Positions 40,411 through 49,408 of a stretch of 64,000 nt of DNA are shown here, in pieces. Under the pieces are notes generated by a model. The model saw only the letters and a program-made list of their open reading frames with translations. It searched no databases and had not been told where the DNA came from. Position 1 is the stretch's first letter. Every line of letters begins with the position of its first letter. The position numbers were made by a program, and so were the translations under genes. Source of the DNA: an uncultured Eubacteriales bacterium (GTDB taxonomy: Bacteria; Bacillota; Clostridia; Oscillospirales; Oscillospiraceae); assembly GCA_900545515.1 (NCBI GenBank), contig UQZA01000001.1, positions 62,001 to 126,000 of the forward strand, in the 5' to 3' direction.

Positions 40411-42354
40411 ATGAAAGCACAGAACCTGTGGCGAAGCTTTGCGCTTCTGCTGGCCGCTGCCCTGCTGCTAGCTGGGATTCCCGCAGTCTCTGCAATCAGC
40501 CAGGAGGGTATTAAGGAATATCCGGCTGAGGGCGGAAACATTTATGTGGACGGCAATACCGTGGTAGATGCCGACGAAACCATTACAAAGGTAGAAATCC
40601 CCGAGGAAAACGGGGAGCATGAGATCATCGCCATTGGTCACGATGCCTTTGCCGGTTGCAGCGGCCTGGAAACCGTAGTATTTCCTGCCAGCGTTCACCT
40701 CATCACCTACGGCTCCTTTGCCGGGTGCACCAGCCTGAAAAGCCTCTATTTTGAAGGAAACAGGCCATATATGGAAGACGAAGAGGAATTTCGGGACGCT
40801 GCCGAGGATCTGACCATCTATTACATAGAGGGAACAACCGGCTGGGACGAGGCTCCCTGGAACCAATATCCACAAAAAACCTGGGAGAAAGCGCCGGATC
40901 CTCTGTATACGCCCTATCCTGTGGAGAACGGAAATATTTATATAAATACAACCACTGGATTTGTGGTGGGCGTAGACTCAACCGTTACAGCCGTTGACAT
41001 TCCCAACCAGGTTGGGGGCGCTGCCGTCATCGGAATTGAAAAAGAGATTTTTGTACACTGTCCTGAACTCGTGCGTGTCACAGTTCCTGCCACCGTCACG
41101 CAGATCCAACTTCCCAACTTCTACCATTGTGATCTACTGACCGAGGTTCAGGTTGCCGCCGGCAACCCCAGCTATAGCAGCTTGAACGGCATCGTATACA
41201 ATGCTGATAGAACCGAACTGGTTTGTATCCCCGGTGGCATCACCGGAGCCTACCAATTCCCGGAGACGGTAACCAGCATCCACCCGGACGCACTTTACCG
41301 AAGCCGCATTACCTCCATTACCATTCCTGCCTGTATCACAGACCTCCCCCAAGGTGTGTTTGTAGATTGCAGGCAATTGGAAGAGATTCAGGTAGAGGAG
41401 GGCCATCCCAGATACCAGAGCATGGACGGATTCTTATGTGATAAGGATGGGACTCTCATAGCCACACCAAGAAAAATTGGCGGAACTCTGGAGCTGCCCG
41501 AGGGCATCCAGGCTTTGAGCTCCGAATCTGTCTATTGCCTGAACTTCCATAACGTGCGAATTCCAGCCAGCGTAACAAAGATGGAAACCCACGCCATAAT
41601 CGGTTGTGACGCATTAGAAAACGTATACTTCATGGGCGATGCACCGGTAGTCGTCGAGCAGGACGCCATTTTTAACTTCTCAATCCGGATGACAATCTTT
41701 TTCCGGGAAGAGGCCCAAGGTTGGTCCGCCCCCACCTGGCAAGGGTATGATACTGCAGTCTGGGATACCTATCCCGAATATCCCTGGACAAGTCCCTTTG
41801 TCGACGTGCGGCCGGGCCAGTGGTATTTCAACAGCGTTGGCTTTGCTGTGGAGCATGAACTGATGGATGGCATGGGCTATGGAAAGTTTTGTCCCAACGA
41901 CACTATGACCCGAGGCATGATGGTAACGGTTCTATACCGGCTGGCTGGAGAGCCTCAGGTTTCCACTGGCGAAAATCCCTTCTCCGATGTGAGCATGGAC
42001 CGGTACTTTGGAAAAGCTGTCCTCTGGGCCAGTCAGAATCAGCTGGTTCTGGGCCGTGGTAACGGGATTTTTGACCCTGACGGAACCATTTCCCGGCAGG
42101 ATATGGTAACGGTTTTCTATCGGTACGCAAAACTCATGGAATATCGTACAGATGCAACCGGCGATTTGGGCAAATTCCCAGATTCCGGCCGGGTATCTGG
42201 CTATGCAAAAAATGCCATGGCCTGGGCTGTAGGAGCTGGTCTGATCAATGGCATGACAAGTGGTAATGCCTGCATATTGTCGCCCACCGCAAGCTCCACC
42301 AGAGCTCAGGTCGCAACCGTATTCCAACGGTTTGTAGAACAAGTAGCATCGTAA
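40411..42354 (+). CDS. BspA-type leucine-rich-repeat surface protein with SLH anchor
   Basis: A 647-residue secreted protein; ATG 40411 follows AAGGAAGGA. After a Sec signal (LLLAAALLLAGIPAVSA) it has LRR_5/BspA-type repeats (IGHDAFAGCSGLETVVFPAS, GSFAGCTSLKSLYF, LPQGVFVDCRQLEEIQVEEG, IPASVTKMETHAI). Three SLH repeats end it, from about residue 470 (FVDVRPGQWYFNSVGF). Proteins of this type bind host matrix proteins or other bacteria. This is the fourth SLH-anchored protein in the window and the only one on the plus strand. It is more A+T-rich than the other surface-protein genes. Confidence 0.9.
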   Translation: MKAQNLWRSFALLLAAALLLAGIPAVSAISQEGIKEYPAEGGNIYVDGNTVVDADETITKVEIPEENGEHEIIAIGHDAFAGCSGLETVVFPASVHLITYGSFAGCTSLKSLYFEGNRPYMEDEEEFRDAAEDLTIYYIEGTTGWDEAPWNQYPQKTWEKAPDPLYTPYPVENGNIYINTTTGFVVGVDSTVTAVDIPNQVGGAAVIGIEKEIFVHCPELVRVTVPATVTQIQLPNFYHCDLLTEVQVAAGNPSYSSLNGIVYNADRTELVCIPGGITGAYQFPETVTSIHPDALYRSRITSITIPACITDLPQGVFVDCRQLEEIQVEEGHPRYQSMDGFLCDKDGTLIATPRKIGGTLELPEGIQALSSESVYCLNFHNVRIPASVTKMETHAIIGCDALENVYFMGDAPVVVEQDAIFNFSIRMTIFFREEAQGWSAPTWQGYDTAVWDTYPEYPWTSPFVDVRPGQWYFNSVGFAVEHELMDGMGYGKFCPNDTMTRGMMVTVLYRLAGEPQVSTGENPFSDVSMDRYFGKAVLWASQNQLVLGRGNGIFDPDGTISRQDMVTVFYRYAKLMEYRTDATGDLGKFPDSGRVSGYAKNAMAWAVGAGLINGMTSGNACILSPTASSTRAQVATVFQRFVEQVAS

Positions 42355-42370
42355 TCAAAAGCAAGCACAA

Positions 42371-42455
42371 GGGCCTGCTGCAAGCGGAGGCCAGAACCGG
42401 TTCTACAGGAGACTGTAGCAGCGAATTCTGGCCTGCCACCTTTGCAGCAGGCCCC
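42371..42455 (+). terminator. Large stem-loop after the BspA-type gene
   Basis: GGGCCTGCTGCAA (42371-42383) pairs with TTGCAGCAGGCCC (42442-42454), enclosing a further stem-prone stretch. It ends both this gene and the convergent Cys-rich gene. Confidence 0.6.
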
Positions 42456-42476
42456 ATTTCATATGAAAAGCGGCAA

Positions 42477-42758
42477 TTATGGACAGGCTTCCTCCCTTTT
42501 TTTCTTCGCTAGCTCCAAAATCTCCGGCATCTTCTCCAAAATCTTCCCATAATTCTCCCGGACATGGGGCCGGAGGCAATGGGTACAGTCCTTGACCCCG
42601 TTTGCCGTATAGCGGAAGCTCCCCCCGCACCGGTCGCCCAGGGCGTACAGGGGACAGTAGCAGAACAGGCAGCTAAAGGTCTCGGGATCCGCCCCCGGGT
42701 GACAGGGGTAGAATTCGCAGAGCTTGTTCTGGAAAAAATCGTAATGCTTTTCCTCCAT
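42477..42758 (-). CDS. Cysteine-rich small-domain protein
   Basis: A 93-residue protein, start ATG 42758 with GGAGG 7 nt upstream. It contains the compact Cys-rich small domain found alone or fused to corrinoid-related enzymes: NKLCEFYPCH, FSCLFCYCPLYALGDRCGG and KDCTHCLRPH. The many paired cysteines should bind zinc or an iron-sulfur centre. Role unknown; no corrinoid gene is nearby. Confidence 0.85.
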   Translation of the reverse strand: MEEKHYDFFQNKLCEFYPCHPGADPETFSCLFCYCPLYALGDRCGGSFRYTANGVKDCTHCLRPHVRENYGKILEKMPEILELAKKKREEACP

Positions 42759-43129
42759 AGGGGGACCTCCTTTGTGACGGGACGCAGGACTGGGATTTCG
42801 CAAGATGGTACCATATTCTCCCCGAACCCAGTTTGAAAAGCCAGTCTGTGAACCCTTCCTATTTTGCTTCATTATAACAGACCCCTCCCTGTCTGTCCAG
42901 CAGAGATCCTTCCCACCCAGGGAAATCAATTTTGGGTATAAATATCCGCGATATACAGTCTGCCTTTTGAGTGGGTTCTAAATTTAGTCGTATCACACCC
43001 CAGACCGTTACAAAGTCCAGCCAAAAATTAGACGAAAACGACATATAACCATCACCGTGGGCCTTTGCTGAAATTTCTTTCACAAAATTGATTTCCGTGC
43101 TTCCCACCCAGGGCGGCAGCCTTTCCTCC

Positions 43130-43400
43130 TACTGGACTGGCGCGGCAGCACCCGGCATTCCCCGGGCAGGGCGCCGAACGACGTGAGGCGGATGAGGAAC
43201 GGGCGATATCTGGCAGACTGGTAGGCAGGATCGGCAAAAACGTAACATGTTCCCTTCTGAACGGAACTGCATATCAACCAGCCAGGTTTCGCCCTTTCTC
43301 ATCCGTCAGCCTTCGGATGCCAGCTGGAATCATAGAGTCACTTGCCACTGGCAAGTGATGAGATCCCATGGCCCTTCGCGCCTACCCTGGGGCAAGGCAG
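43130..43400. repeat. Intergenic mosaic repeat (family A), copy 5
   Basis: The 42.76-43.52 kb gap, the longest in the window, contains CTGGCGCGGCAGCACC, a diverged second copy of the 1384-1460 stretch (GGATGAGGAACGGGCG to AACGGAACTGC) and the ACTTGCCACTGGCAAGTGAT palindrome also seen at 26270. The 42.85-43.1 kb part has an open frame of 82 codons that I do not accept as a gene. Confidence 0.65.
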
Positions 43401-43440
43401 TCTCTTCAGGCCGTTCTGCATCCCCAACCGGCATGTCGCA

Positions 43441-43487
43441 AATATGGCACCCCCATGTCCCGGAACGGAGACAGGGGGTGCCATATT
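43441..43487 (-). terminator. Long hairpin after the TlpA lipoprotein gene
   Basis: AATATGGCACCCCC (43441-43454) pairs perfectly with GGGGGTGCCATATT (43474-43487), 33 nt past the stop of the minus-strand gene. Confidence 0.75.
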
Positions 43488-43520
43488 GACAGAAAGGACC
43501 GGGTTATACCAGAAAAACCA

Positions 43521-45392
43521 TTACTTTTTCTTTAACTCGATCGTCATCTCGCCGCCCTCGGCAGGGGCGGTGGTGATGGTGGTGGTGTCGCCCTCGTAGC
43601 CCTCGGGAAGCTTCAGGGTGTGGATCTCGTAGGCGTAAGGGGGCAGGGTGAATTCACACACGCCGTTTTCGTCAGACTGATAGGTGGCGCAGGTTGTATC
43701 ATCGCAGACCTGGCAGGTGACACCTGCCACAGGCTGACCGTTCTGGTCCACATACTTGACGGTATAGGTGACCTCGGACGAGGTCGTGGCAGACGTGGTG
43801 GGCCGGGCCGTGGTAGAGGGCTTGGTGCCGTCAGCGTACTGCCAGGAGACCGTGGCATTGCCGTTTTCATCTGCCAGGGAAGTGGCTACCACTTCGTTGA
43901 CATTTTCCTCGTTGGCAAAGAGGATGACTTGCATCAGCGGCGTCTCGCTGTCCAGAGCGTTGTACAAGCACATACTCGAATCGCCGTAGCCAGTGGTCTC
44001 TATGCTGTCAATGGCGCTCTGGAACGCATAGCCCTCCTCCGTCTGGCAAGAGAGCACAGCGGGCTGAGAACCGTCATAGTTACAGTACATGAAGAGCGTC
44101 TCAGGGTCCACGTCAGGAGCCAGAGTCAGCAGAACATCTGCAGTGCCACCGGGCACAATGTAGAAAGTGGTGTTCTCAGGCAGCTGGCTGGGGTCGTCAA
44201 AGACAATCTCCTTGGCGTCGGGATTGGTGACGGTCAGCGTAGTGGCATCGCCGAACAGGTAAGTGGGGTTGGCATCCACCGCAGCGGCAGCGGCATCGCC
44301 GGAAAGTAACTCGATGGTGTCAATCCACAGGGTATCCTCACCGTCTTCGCTTGCTTCGTCCTTGCAGTAGGCAACCGATACGGTGTATTCCCCATCGGCG
44401 TCGAAGGCGTAGGCGTAGGTCGTCCAATCGCGCTCTCCGCCGAAGCACTTCACGGTCTCACCGTTGACGCGGATCTGCATCAGGTCAAAGGTGGCTTCGC
44501 TGGATACCTTGAAGGTAACGGCCACCGCGTCGCCGGCCTTGGCGTTCACCGTGGCGTTCACCACAGCCTCGCTGCGGTTGACCTGATGGTTGGAGGAAGC
44601 CACCACAGCGCGGCCGTCCTGCTCCCCCGCCACCATGGGCCAGGAATACTCATCGGTATCATTGGTAAACACCAGAGAGCCGCCCTCTGCATTCAGCGCA
44701 GACGCCAGCTCCGCCTCGGAGGAGGGCTCCACATTGGGCTTCGTGCGAGGAATGCCGTACTGCATGATGGACTCGGTGTAGTCGTCCCCCAAAAACAGCT
44801 CAAAGAGGTTGATAAAAGAATCCGCATCAGACTGAGAGCCGGCCTCCAGGAAGCAAATCGTACCGAACCGGTCCACCACGATGGAGGTGGGAATGGAATC
44901 CACGCCAAAAGCGCTTGCCAAATCCGGCGTGTCCTTTGCCACAGGGAAGGTCATACCCTTCTCGGCAGCATACTGCGCCAGCACATCGTCAGTATCCTCG
45001 GGTTCGCAGGAAAGGGCAATGACCTCTACCCGGTCCTGATACTGCTCATACGCCTGCTGCAGGAAGGGGAACTCAGCGCCGCAGGGGCCGCACCAGGTAG
45101 CCCAAATATTGATGAGCACCATATCCTTTTCCTTCAGCACTTCAGACAGGGTCACAGTCTTGCCGTCAAAGGTGGTGACGGTGAAATCCTGTATCTTGTC
45201 GCCCATCTGATAGGAAACCGCTTCCCCCTCGGTGGGAGCAACCGTCTCCTCGGTGGGAGCAGAGGTCTCAGGAGCGGAGCTCTCGGGGGCCGGCTCACTG
45301 GTGGACTGCACGCCGTCGGTATTCTTACAGCCGGCGCACAGAAGCATTGCCAGCGCCAACAGCAGGCAAAGCAGCGTTTTTGTATGTTTCAT
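43521..45392 (-). CDS. TlpA-like thioredoxin lipoprotein with jelly-roll and Cna-B-like domains
   Basis: A 623-residue lipoprotein; ATG 45392 follows GAGGAG. The signal ends in a lipobox CAGC with lipidated Cys22, followed by a Ser/Thr/Glu/Pro linker. A TlpA/ResA thioredoxin domain (about 60-200) has the redox site WATWCGPC (Cys101, Cys104). Residues about 225-370 (ELASALNAEGGSLVF ... WIDTIELLSGD) match the jelly-roll module of the SLH adhesin. The C-terminal ~80 residues (VKYVDQNGQPVAGVTCQVCD) resemble a Cna-B/prealbumin-like domain. It is divergent from the CXXC membrane protein and ferredoxin-TlpA genes, so it may receive electrons from them for disulfide reduction or peroxide defence outside the cell. 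Confidence 0.9.
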   Translation of the reverse strand: MKHTKTLLCLLLALAMLLCAGCKNTDGVQSTSEPAPESSAPETSAPTEETVAPTEGEAVSYQMGDKIQDFTVTTFDGKTVTLSEVLKEKDMVLINIWATWCGPCGAEFPFLQQAYEQYQDRVEVIALSCEPEDTDDVLAQYAAEKGMTFPVAKDTPDLASAFGVDSIPTSIVVDRFGTICFLEAGSQSDADSFINLFELFLGDDYTESIMQYGIPRTKPNVEPSSEAELASALNAEGGSLVFTNDTDEYSWPMVAGEQDGRAVVASSNHQVNRSEAVVNATVNAKAGDAVAVTFKVSSEATFDLMQIRVNGETVKCFGGERDWTTYAYAFDADGEYTVSVAYCKDEASEDGEDTLWIDTIELLSGDAAAAAVDANPTYLFGDATTLTVTNPDAKEIVFDDPSQLPENTTFYIVPGGTADVLLTLAPDVDPETLFMYCNYDGSQPAVLSCQTEEGYAFQSAIDSIETTGYGDSSMCLYNALDSETPLMQVILFANEENVNEVVATSLADENGNATVSWQYADGTKPSTTARPTTSATTSSEVTYTVKYVDQNGQPVAGVTCQVCDDTTCATYQSDENGVCEFTLPPYAYEIHTLKLPEGYEGDTTTITTAPAEGGEMTIELKKK

Positions 45393-45427
45393 ATTGTTTT
45401 CTCCTCTCGTCGCGTCTATGTTATGTG

Positions 45428-45456
45428 AGAATAGCACAATTTATTTTCCCTGTCAA
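45428..45456 (-). promoter_or_regulatory. Promoter of the TlpA lipoprotein
   Basis: Minus strand TTGACA (45451-45456), 17-bp spacer, TATTCT (45428-45433). Confidence 0.8.
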
Positions 45457-45479
45457 GGATTAGAACGAGAATTTCAGGA

Positions 45480-45660
45480 TCACGGCAGCATTTACTTTTC
45501 GGCATATAGTTGTATTAAACTTCTCTTGATGCAGATAATCTATTGATTCATCCTGTAGGCAGACCTTGCGAATTCCCGAGACTGCAAACAGCGCCGGCCT
45601 GCCCCCGGGGGAAGCCAGGGGTGTTGCCGCGTCAGGACGGAACAAGGAAATGCTGTCTCC
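45480..45660. repeat. Intergenic mosaic repeat (family A), copy 6
   Basis: GCATTTACTTTTCGGC, CCCCCGGGGGAAGCCAGGGG and GGACGGAACAAGGAAATGCT: both ends and the core of the unit. Confidence 0.6.
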
Positions 45661-45682
45661 CTGGTCTGGATGGAACTTTTTG

Positions 45683-45711
45683 TTGCGTGAAGCCGCACCG
45701 TGTGCTATAAT
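45683..45711 (+). promoter_or_regulatory. Promoter of the redox membrane operon
   Basis: TTGCGT (45683-45688), 17-bp spacer, TATAAT (45706-45711), about 28 nt before the first start. Confidence 0.8.
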
Positions 45712-45738
45712 TCATACATCAAAAAAGAGAGGAAACGG

Positions 45739-46506
45739 ATGATGAAAAAGCAAATGCAAGCGATACGCTGGGTCATGACGCTGGCAACCATTTTGGTTCT
45801 GGCGCTTTTGGCCTGGCAGTGTGTGGACATCTATCTGGAAGGCAACCGCCCATCCAATTTAGATGCCAACGGCGTGTACCGCTCCCCTGTATTCAGCGTG
45901 GAAATTGTGGAAGCACGTCTGCGGCCCCTTCTGCCTGTGCTGGCGGTTTATGGACTGATGACCCTGGGGGCATTGATCCTGCAATCCACCGGCAAAGGAG
46001 TGAGGCCCCGGGGCTCCCATTCCCCCGAAGACCGTTTGCACCTTCTGAAGGCCCATGTGGCTACGCTTCCCGATGAGGCAAAAGCCCTGGAGCGGCAGCG
46101 CCGGGTCATCTGCATGGCTGCTGCCGTGGCGGTGCTGGCCTGCGCCGTGCCGTGCCTGGTCTACCTCCTTGACCGGGAGCATTTCACCTCCTGGGATCTG
46201 GAGCAGGTGATGGGGCAAATGCTGCTCCATGTTGCCCCCTGGATCGCAGCCGCCTTTGCAGTGGTTTTCGCAGCTTCCTTTGCCTGCTGCCGCAATGTGA
46301 AGCGGGAAATCACGGCCCTCCAGGGCCATGTGGGAAAGGCAAAGCCGGAAGCTCCCGCCCCCCGCCGGATGCCCGTGGGGGCTCTGCGCGCCGGCCTGTA
46401 CGCGGTCGCCATTGTGTTCATCGTGCTGGGTGTGATGAACGGCGGCCTGCGGGATGTGCTGGTGAAGGCGGTCAATATCTGCACGGAGTGTATCGGCCTT
46501 GGCTAA
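45739..46506 (+). CDS. Membrane protein ending in a CD1871A-type CXXC module
   Basis: A 255-residue membrane protein; ATG 45739 (or 45742) follows GAGG. There are four likely helices: near the N-terminus, at about 65-85, about 130-155 and about 165-190. A final helix at the C-terminus ends VKAVNICTECIGLG. That last stretch (IVFIVLGVMNGGLRDVLVKA onward) matches the tiny CD1871A-type CXXC proteins that usually accompany ferredoxin/TlpA genes in Clostridia as separate ~40-residue genes. Here the module appears fused to a larger membrane protein. The gene overlaps the next by 8 bp. Likely role: redox partner of the ferredoxin-TlpA fusion. Confidence 0.78.
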   Translation: MMKKQMQAIRWVMTLATILVLALLAWQCVDIYLEGNRPSNLDANGVYRSPVFSVEIVEARLRPLLPVLAVYGLMTLGALILQSTGKGVRPRGSHSPEDRLHLLKAHVATLPDEAKALERQRRVICMAAAVAVLACAVPCLVYLLDREHFTSWDLEQVMGQMLLHVAPWIAAAFAVVFAASFACCRNVKREITALQGHVGKAKPEAPAPRRMPVGALRAGLYAVAIVFIVLGVMNGGLRDVLVKAVNICTECIGLG

Positions 46507-47989
46507 GCTCACCCATTGGCTCCGGAATCACCTGCCCACCCAGCGCAGGCTCATCCAGCTCTACGCCGCCCTCCTTTACAATGCCCATCTGAAGGGCTAT
46601 ATCTCCGGCAACATCTACACCGGCAGCACCAAAAGCGTTTGCGTGCCGGGCTTCAACTGCTATTCCTGCCCCGGGGCCGTAGGCGCGTGTCCCCTGGGCG
46701 CTCTGCAGAACGCCATTGCCTCCTCCGGCAGCCGCACGCCGGTGTACGTCCTGGGCATTCTGCTGCTCTACGGCATCACCCTGGGCCGCACCATCTGCGG
46801 CTTCCTGTGCCCGGTGGGACTGCTGCAGGAGCTGCTCCACAAAATTCCCTCGTTCAAAGTTAAGAAAGGCCGCGTCACCCGTGTGCTGAGCTATCTGAAG
46901 TATGTCATCTTGGCAATTTTTGTGATTCTGGTTCCCCTTTGGTACGCCCTGCAGAGCTACCCGGTGCCCGCGTTTTGTAAGTACATCTGTCCGGCGGGCA
47001 CCTTTGAGGGCGCCATCGGCCTGCTGTCCAATCCGGCCAATCGCGACAAGTTTTCCATGCTGGGCATCCTCTTCACCCGCAAATTTGTGATCATGCTGAT
47101 CATCGCCCTGGCCTGTGTGTTCATTTACCGCGCCTTTTGCCGCTTCCTCTGCCCCCTGGGCGCGATTTATGGCCTGTTCGCCAAAATCGCCGTGGTTGGC
47201 GTCAAGGTGGAGGCTCCCAAGTGCACCAGCTGCGGCCGCTGTACGGCGCAATGCCCCATGGATATCCGCCGTGTGGGCGATCATGAGTGTATCCACTGCG
47301 GCCGGTGTATTGACGTCTGCCCTACAGGGGCCATCTCCCTCAAGGCCGGTCGCATCACCCTCCGCGGTCCACAAACCGATGCCCCCTCAGAGCAGCAGCG
47401 GCGTGGCCGCCGTATTCGCCTGGTGGCCTGGGCCGTGGCTCTGGCGGTGCTGGTCGGCGCGCTGTGGTATTTCAACCGGCCCGAGCCTGCCACGCCGGCG
47501 CCCGAGGCCCCTGTGACCACAGCCCCCGTTGAGGACGATACCCCCGTGGGCTACGAGGTCGGGATGCGCGCACCAGACTTTTCCGTCCCGGTGTACGGGG
47601 CGGATGGGAGCGTCTTTACCCTGAGCGAGCACCGGGGCAAGCCGGTCATTGTGAATTTCTGGGCCACCTGGTGTACCCCCTGCTGCGGCGAGCTGCCTTA
47701 CTTTGACGAAATATACCGCACCTACGGCAACGACGCGGCAGTGGTGGCCATCCATTCCGACCTGGTGACCGACGATGTGGAGGCTTACCTTGCAAACTAT
47801 GATTATCAGCTTCCCTTCGCCCTGGACGAAACCGGCTCGGTAATCCAGTCCTTCGGCGGCTCCACCATGCTACCCCAAACCATCGTCATCGACGCAAACG
47901 GCATCATCGTCTACAACGCCGTTGGCTCTGTGACCTACGAGGCCCTGGAAAACCTGCTGTCCCAGGCGGAGGAATCCGCAAAATCCTAA
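46499..47989 (+). CDS. NapH-type 4Fe-4S membrane protein fused to a TlpA thioredoxin
   Basis: A 496-residue protein starting at TTG 46499, overlapping the upstream gene. The N-terminal ~270 residues form a NapH/CcoG-like membrane ferredoxin with conserved CGFLCPVG and CRFLCPLG loops, followed by two 4Fe-4S motifs, CTSCGRCTAQCP and CIHCGRCIDVCP. A further helix (about 300-322) leads to a Pro/Thr linker and a TlpA-like domain with WATWCTPCCGE. The chain could carry electrons from cytoplasmic ferredoxin across the membrane to an extracytoplasmic thioredoxin. A strong terminator follows. Confidence 0.9.
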   Translation: MAKLTHWLRNHLPTQRRLIQLYAALLYNAHLKGYISGNIYTGSTKSVCVPGFNCYSCPGAVGACPLGALQNAIASSGSRTPVYVLGILLLYGITLGRTICGFLCPVGLLQELLHKIPSFKVKKGRVTRVLSYLKYVILAIFVILVPLWYALQSYPVPAFCKYICPAGTFEGAIGLLSNPANRDKFSMLGILFTRKFVIMLIIALACVFIYRAFCRFLCPLGAIYGLFAKIAVVGVKVEAPKCTSCGRCTAQCPMDIRRVGDHECIHCGRCIDVCPTGAISLKAGRITLRGPQTDAPSEQQRRGRRIRLVAWAVALAVLVGALWYFNRPEPATPAPEAPVTTAPVEDDTPVGYEVGMRAPDFSVPVYGADGSVFTLSEHRGKPVIVNFWATWCTPCCGELPYFDEIYRTYGNDAAVVAIHSDLVTDDVEAYLANYDYQLPFALDETGSVIQSFGGSTMLPQTIVIDANGIIVYNAVGSVTYEALENLLSQAEESAKS

Positions 47990-48005
47990 TCAAGACCACA
48001 AAACG

Positions 48006-48050
48006 GGCCGGAGAATTGGAAAAAAGCTTCCAATTCTCCGGCCTGTTTTC
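48006..48050 (+). terminator. Intrinsic terminator of the redox operon
   Basis: GGCCGGAGAATTGGAA (48006-48021) pairs perfectly with TTCCAATTCTCCGGCC (48028-48043), then TGTTTTC. Confidence 0.92.
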
Positions 48051-48214
48051 ATGCTGCTGTCATAAGCTTCTGCTAAAAGACGAGCTGATATGATCAAACG
48101 TCCGGCTCAATTTCTTTAAAAGTGCGGCCTTCATGAGTAAATTAAAAACCAGCGCATTCCTGTTTGATACACTTCCTCTATCAGAGGCAAAGAAGACAGG
48201 GAATATGATACCGC

Positions 48215-48258
48215 ATAAAAAATCCCGGCAGTGAACGGAACACCGTGCTGCCAGGATT
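48215..48258 (-). terminator. Intrinsic terminator of hprK
   Basis: AATCCCGGCAG (48221-48231) pairs with CTGCCAGGATT (48248-48258), one G-U/A-C position; on the minus strand it is followed by a T-run. The 48.05-48.2 kb stretch holds nothing recognisable. Confidence 0.85.
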
Positions 48259-48271
48259 CTGTGATGACGGG

Positions 48272-49219
48272 TCAGAAATTCTGCCCCGCGCTTTCGTCGA
48301 AATGCTTGTTGATCTGCTCCGTGAATTCCACCGCTGCGTTGTAGCCCATTTTCTTCTGGCGGTTATTCATGGCGGCGGCCTCCAGGATGACGGCCAGGTT
48401 GCGGCCGGGGGTGATGGGGATAGTGATTTGGGGGACCTTGACCCCCAGAATGTCGATACACTGCTCATCCAGTCCCAAGCGGTCATAGATTTCGTGGTTG
48501 CTCCAGGGAACGATGTTGATCACCAGGTCGATGACGTTCTCCCCCTTGATGGCACCCATGCCAAAGAGCTTTGCCACATTGATGAGGCCGATGCCCCGGA
48601 GCTCAATGTAGTTCCGGATCAAGTCCGGCGCGGTGCCCATGAGACTGGTGGAGGAGATTTTTTTAATCTCCACCGCATCGTCTGCAATGAGCCGGTGGCC
48701 CCGCTTGATGAGCTCCACAGCGGCCTCACTCTTGCCGATGCCACTCTCCCCCACCAGGAGCAGGCCCTCGCCGTACACGTCCACCAGGACGCCGTGGCGG
48801 GTAATCCGGGGAGCCAGGGCGCTTTTCAGGTAGGAAATCAGGCTGGAGACCATGTAAGAGGTGGTCTCCTGGCAGCGCAGAATGGTGATATCATGCTTTT
48901 TGGCCATTTCCACGCAGGTCTCGTCCGGGTCCATGTTCCGGGCGATAATGAGGGCGGGGATTTTAAAGGAAAACAGCCGGTCGAATATGATACTCCGCTG
49001 CTCCTGGGAAATTTTCCGCAGGTAGCTCATCTCCACATTACCCAGTACCTGCAGACGCATAGGCTCAAAGTGGTCGAAGTATCCCGCCAGCTGCAGCCCG
49101 GGCCGGGAGACGTCCTCCACCGTCACACGAATGGATTCATAGTCACTGGACCGGTAGGCCGGGGTCAGCTGAAACTCCTGTACCAGTCGGGTCAAGGGCA
49201 CGCTGTAGGTGTCGATCAT
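48272..49219 (-). CDS. hprK: HPr kinase/phosphorylase
   Basis: A 315-residue bifunctional enzyme that phosphorylates and dephosphorylates HPr on Ser46, the central switch of carbon catabolite control in Firmicutes. The Walker A is GESGIGKSE, followed by the RGHRLIADDAVE segment; the family signature ELRGIGLINVAKLFG is present. I prefer ATG 49219, because AGGTGA lies 6 nt upstream, over GTG 49228. Length matches the family. No ptsH or lgt neighbour is in the window. Confidence 0.96.
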   Translation of the reverse strand: MIDTYSVPLTRLVQEFQLTPAYRSSDYESIRVTVEDVSRPGLQLAGYFDHFEPMRLQVLGNVEMSYLRKISQEQRSIIFDRLFSFKIPALIIARNMDPDETCVEMAKKHDITILRCQETTSYMVSSLISYLKSALAPRITRHGVLVDVYGEGLLLVGESGIGKSEAAVELIKRGHRLIADDAVEIKKISSTSLMGTAPDLIRNYIELRGIGLINVAKLFGMGAIKGENVIDLVINIVPWSNHEIYDRLGLDEQCIDILGVKVPQITIPITPGRNLAVILEAAAMNNRQKKMGYNAAVEFTEQINKHFDESAGQNF

Positions 49220-49252
49220 GACTGTCACCTCATTCCAATTTTCACAAAATCG

Positions 49253-49281
49253 ATTATACCGAATTGCTCTGGGAATATCAA
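49253..49281 (-). promoter_or_regulatory. Promoter of hprK
   Basis: Minus strand TTGATA (49276-49281), 17-bp spacer, TATAAT (49253-49258). Confidence 0.85.
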
Positions 49282-49320
49282 CCGGATTTCAAAAAATTTT
49301 GGTTTTTTCCCGTTTTCCCC

Positions 49321-49349
49321 TTGCAATTTGGGGCCACATCTGATATTAT
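49321..49349 (+). promoter_or_regulatory. Promoter of rpmB
   Basis: TTGCAA (49321-49326), 17-bp spacer, TATTAT (49344-49349), divergent from the hprK promoter. Confidence 0.75.
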
Positions 49350-49408
49350 ATGGGCTGTGTCCGTCCGGATTCGTCCGGCGATTTTCCCATGGATTGGAGG
49401 TGCAGCTA

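Noticed and set aside
42859..43107. 82-codon minus-strand frame in the long repeat-filled gap
   Set aside because: No recognisable domain, poor ribosome site and overlap with repeat-like sequence; not accepted as a gene.
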